NCBI RefSeq assembly: GCF_001456355.1
Contig: NZ_CP010271.1
Location: forward strand, 124,001-188,000
Length of the DNA: 64,000 nucleotides
Direction: 5' to 3'
Source of the DNA: Mycobacteroides saopaulense
Lineage (GTDB): Bacteria > Actinomycetota > Actinomycetes > Mycobacteriales > Mycobacteriaceae
The notes under the pieces were generated by a model. That model did no database searches. It was not told the origin of the DNA and saw only the letters and a program-made list of their open reading frames with translations. Below are positions 61,721 to 64,000 of this stretch, piece by piece (the stretch's first letter is position 1; every line of letters begins with the position of its first letter). Position numbers and translations under genes: made by a program.

Positions 61721-62500
61721 CTAGACGGGCAGCTTGCGGAAAATGGGACGCGGAACGTGGCGCAGCACCGACATCACAAATCGCCACTGGCCCGGTGCCC
61801 AGATCAGCTCCTTGCCCGCGGCGGCCGAGGCCACCACCAACTCGGCGATCTCTTCCTTGTCGACCGTGAACGGCGCCTCCTTGGCGCCAGTGGCCTTCCA
61901 ATGCTCGATGGTCGTGGTGGTGCGTACCTGGCCCGGCCGGACCACCAGCACGTGGACGCCGAACTCACGCAAGGCCTCTCCGAGGCCGAGGTAGAACCCG
62001 TCGAGACCGGCCTTGGTGGAGCCGTAGACGAAGTTGGAGCGGCGCACCCGTTCGCCGGCCACCGAGGACATCGCGATGACCTGACCGAAGCCCTGTGCCT
62101 TCATCTTCTGGCCGATCAGCACGCCGACGGAGACGGCGGCGGTGTAGTTGACCTGCGCGCTCAGCACCGCCTTGGCCTGGTTCTGCCAGAGCTCCTCGGC
62201 ATCGCCGAGAACTCCGAAGGCGACGATGGCGACATCCACATCGCCCTGTGCCCAAGCGGATTCGATGAGTGCGGGGTGGCTTGTGGTGTCGACGGCGTCG
62301 AAGTCCAGATACTCGACCGACTTGGCGCCCGCGGCCTTGATCTGCTCGATGGCCGCCTCCCGCTTGGGCGCGTTCGGCAGGTCGGCCAGGATGACCCGCG
62401 CTTTGGCGTTCTCGAGGTAACGCTCGACGATGGCCAGGCCGATCTCCGAGGTGCCGCCCAGCAGCAGGATGGTCTGGGGGTTGCCCGTGGCGTCAATCAT
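61721..62500 (-). CDS. dprE2: Decaprenylphosphoryl-2-keto-ribose reductase DprE2
   Basis: This 259-residue SDR reduces the keto intermediate made by DprE1 with NADH, giving decaprenyl-phosphoryl-arabinose. It has [20 protein letters not shown] (about residues 10-29), '[13 protein letters not shown]' in place of NNAG, the catalytic Ser in [14 protein letters not shown] and Y-GST-K in [12 protein letters not shown]. The C-terminus ends [13 protein letters not shown] 62500 follows a GGAAGACA ribosome site, 20 bases after the dprE1 stop. Confidence 0.95.
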   Translation of the reverse strand: MIDATGNPQTILLLGGTSEIGLAIVERYLENAKARVILADLPNAPKREAAIEQIKAAGAKSVEYLDFDAVDTTSHPALIESAWAQGDVDVAIVAFGVLGDAEELWQNQAKAVLSAQVNYTAAVSVGVLIGQKMKAQGFGQVIAMSSVAGERVRRSNFVYGSTKAGLDGFYLGLGEALREFGVHVLVVRPGQVRTTTTIEHWKATGAKEAPFTVDKEEIAELVVASAAAGKELIWAPGQWRFVMSVLRHVPRPIFRKLPV

Positions 62501-62520
62501 GTTGTCTTCCTTGCTAATTC

Positions 62521-63930
62521 TCAGAGCAGCTCGAGGCGGCGGGCCATATCGGAGGCGAACACGCCGTGCGGGTCGGCCTTGCGCCGGGTGGCGATCCATT
62601 CGTCGACGCGTGGGTACATCTTGTGGAACTTCTCCGCGCTGACCCGTGAGTCCTTGGCGGTGTAGACCCGCCCGCCGAACTCCATGGCGCGGTTGTCCAG
62701 CTCGTTGAGGAACTCGTTGACGCCGGGCTTGTTCGGGAAGTCCATGGCGACGTTCCAGCCCTTCATCGGGAAGCTCAGCGGCGCCTTGTTTCCCGGGCCG
62801 AAGAGCTTGAAGACGTTCAGTGCCGAGTAGTGGCCCTGGGTCTGGATCCACCGGATGATGCCCTTGAACTCATCGAGCGCGTCGGGTGGCACCAGGAACT
62901 GATGCTGCGCGAAACCCTTTGGGCCATAGGCATACTGCCATCCGGTTGTGATGTCGAGCATGTGATAGAACTGCGTCAGGTTGACGATCTTGCCCTGGTA
63001 GTTGCCGCTCATCCGGTAGAACGCCTCGCCGATCGCCATGAGCGACGGCTTGATCATGAAGTTGACCGGGAAGAGGTTCGGGAATCCGGGGAGCTGCGGT
63101 GCGCTGAATTTCAGCGGGTCCTTGGCCAGCTTCGCGGGCAGCTGGTCCAATGTGGCCAGGCTGCCGCGGCTCACGGCCGCGCGACCCAGCTTAGGCGGCG
63201 GATTGATCAGGTCGAACCAGGCGCTGGAGTAGGTGTAGTTGTCCTCGGTGCCGTCCTGGTGCACCGCGATGGTCTCGTCCAGGTCGTGGGTGGCGACACC
63301 GTCGGCGATGAAATATGCGGTCTCGGTGCGGGTCATGGCGATGCGCGCACGCACGACGATGCCCGTCAAGCCGTTACCGCCGACGGTGGCCCAGAACAGC
63401 TCGCTGTCGGGCCCGTCGGGGGTGAGGGTGTGCACGTCGCCGTCGGCCATCAACAGGTCCAGGGACAACACGTGGTTGCCGAAGCTGCCTGCGCTGTGGT
63501 GGTTCTTGCCGTGGATGTCCGATCCGATGGCACCGCCCACGGTCACCTGCCGGGTACCCGGCAGCACCGGCACCCACAGGCCGAACGGCAACGCGGCCTT
63601 CATCAGCTGATCCAGGCTCACGCCCGCGTCCACGTCGGCGACCGCCGTCTCGGCGCTGATCGCGTGCACCTTGTTCAGCGATGTCATGTCGACGACGATC
63701 CCGCCGCCGTTGCACGCGTGATCGCCGTAGGAGCGGCCCAGACCGCGTGCGACGATGCCGCGGCGCAGGTGGTCTGGGCTGCTGGAGCTGGCGTCGGCGA
63801 CCCTGCGGACCGCCTCGGCAATGACGTCGACATCGGGGGTGGAGAGCACGTGCGCCACGGTGGGGGCGGTACCGCCGAAGCCGGTGAGGGCGCGCGGAGT
63901 GAGAGGTAGCTCGGACTTCGGAGTTGTCAT
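62521..63930 (-). CDS. dprE1: Decaprenylphosphoryl-beta-D-ribose oxidase DprE1
   Basis: This 469-residue FAD enzyme oxidises the 2-hydroxyl of decaprenyl-phosphoryl-ribose. FAD domain: [16 protein letters not shown], '[32 protein letters not shown]'. Substrate domain: '[10 protein letters not shown]' and '[28 protein letters not shown]'. In the segment that reads W-N-I-C-V-D-F in M. tuberculosis, residue 395 is Ala in place of the Cys387 that benzothiazinones bind covalently. The C-terminal '[32 protein letters not shown]' is typical. First gene of the dprE1-dprE2-aftA-embC unit. Confidence 0.96.
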   Translation of the reverse strand: MTTPKSELPLTPRALTGFGGTAPTVAHVLSTPDVDVIAEAVRRVADASSSSPDHLRRGIVARGLGRSYGDHACNGGGIVVDMTSLNKVHAISAETAVADVDAGVSLDQLMKAALPFGLWVPVLPGTRQVTVGGAIGSDIHGKNHHSAGSFGNHVLSLDLLMADGDVHTLTPDGPDSELFWATVGGNGLTGIVVRARIAMTRTETAYFIADGVATHDLDETIAVHQDGTEDNYTYSSAWFDLINPPPKLGRAAVSRGSLATLDQLPAKLAKDPLKFSAPQLPGFPNLFPVNFMIKPSLMAIGEAFYRMSGNYQGKIVNLTQFYHMLDITTGWQYAYGPKGFAQHQFLVPPDALDEFKGIIRWIQTQGHYSALNVFKLFGPGNKAPLSFPMKGWNVAMDFPNKPGVNEFLNELDNRAMEFGGRVYTAKDSRVSAEKFHKMYPRVDEWIATRRKADPHGVFASDMARRLELL

Positions 63931-63950
63931 CGGTAATTGAGCGTAGCGGC

Positions 63951-64000
63951 TCAGCGGATCCGGAAGATCACCGCGCGCTGGACGACGAAGTTGATGACGG
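63951..64000 (-). CDS. C-terminal end of GtrA-like protein (Rv3789 type), partial
   Basis: The frame runs in from the right edge and ends with TGA at 63951. Its last residues are [15 protein letters not shown], the final membrane helix and basic tail typical of GtrA/DPMS-flippase-like proteins. Rv3789 occupies this place in M. tuberculosis and is linked to decaprenyl-phosphoryl-arabinose handling. Only 16 codons are in the window. Confidence 0.7.
   Translation of the reverse strand, partial: VINFVVQRAVIFRIR

Overview
The window is GC-rich actinobacterial chromosome and reads as a rapidly growing mycobacterium, most likely of the Mycobacteroides abscessus-chelonae group. Evidence for this is the complete arabinogalactan/mycolate locus in mycobacterial order, MspA-type porins, an Erp homologue, three tandem antigen-85 genes, an EmbB with the Gln-Met pair reported for ethambutol-tolerant M. 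abscessus/M. chelonae, and a DprE1 with Ala in place of the benzothiazinone-target Cys. The species is inferred from these marks, not from a database search. I saw no rRNA, tRNA, CRISPR array, insertion sequence or prophage.

Layout. 1-2881: tail of a possible alpha/beta hydrolase, an iron-box gene (Rv3839 type), pheA with a coupled histidine-phosphatase gene, and a Cys-rich mini-protein. 3168-4610: two tandem MspA-family porin genes. 4638-6793: an orphan type VII secretion trio (PE-like, PPE-like, EspG-like) on the minus strand. 6939-12171: minimal zincin, septum-formation protein, ankyrin and GAF proteins, serS and a coupled FAH-like gene. 12220-18812: F420-type reductase, MBL/Rieske protein, MarR, an ATPase/membrane pair, a nitronate monooxygenase/tautomerase/LysR module and a CHAP protein. 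18850-22815: phosphotransferase, SDR, two PlsC-type acyltransferases and a HAD hydrolase. 22837-25604: a PGRP/LGFP amidase and Erp.

25888-46573 is the plus-strand cell-envelope block: glf, glfT2, PAP2 phosphatase, ubiA, aftB, three antigen-85 mycolyltransferases, Rv3802-type lipase, fadD32, pks13 and accD4. It makes galactan and decaprenyl-phosphoribose, caps arabinan, condenses the two mycolate chains and transfers mycolates to the wall. 48374-63930 is the facing minus-strand block (dprE1, dprE2, aftA, embC, embA, embB), which makes and polymerises arabinose. Together these genes build the arabinogalactan and attach mycolates.

Departures from the M. tuberculosis order stand out. An AAA-type ATPase gene with an array of seven GATAC/GTATC pentamers, plus a probable 60-residue secreted protein, lies between embC and embA. 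A zinc-ribbon gene and a CDF metal exporter share one palindromic control region between accD4 and embB. A 9-bp perfect inverted repeat sits in front of a small membrane-protein gene.

Two regulatory patterns recur. At least fifteen starts lie 5-8 bases after a TANNNT hexamer, as expected for leaderless mRNAs. Three cell-wall genes or gene pairs (PGRP amidase, erp/glf, first antigen-85) carry three GTNAC-like pentamers spaced by exactly 4 bp, which resembles the direct-repeat motif described for MtrA.
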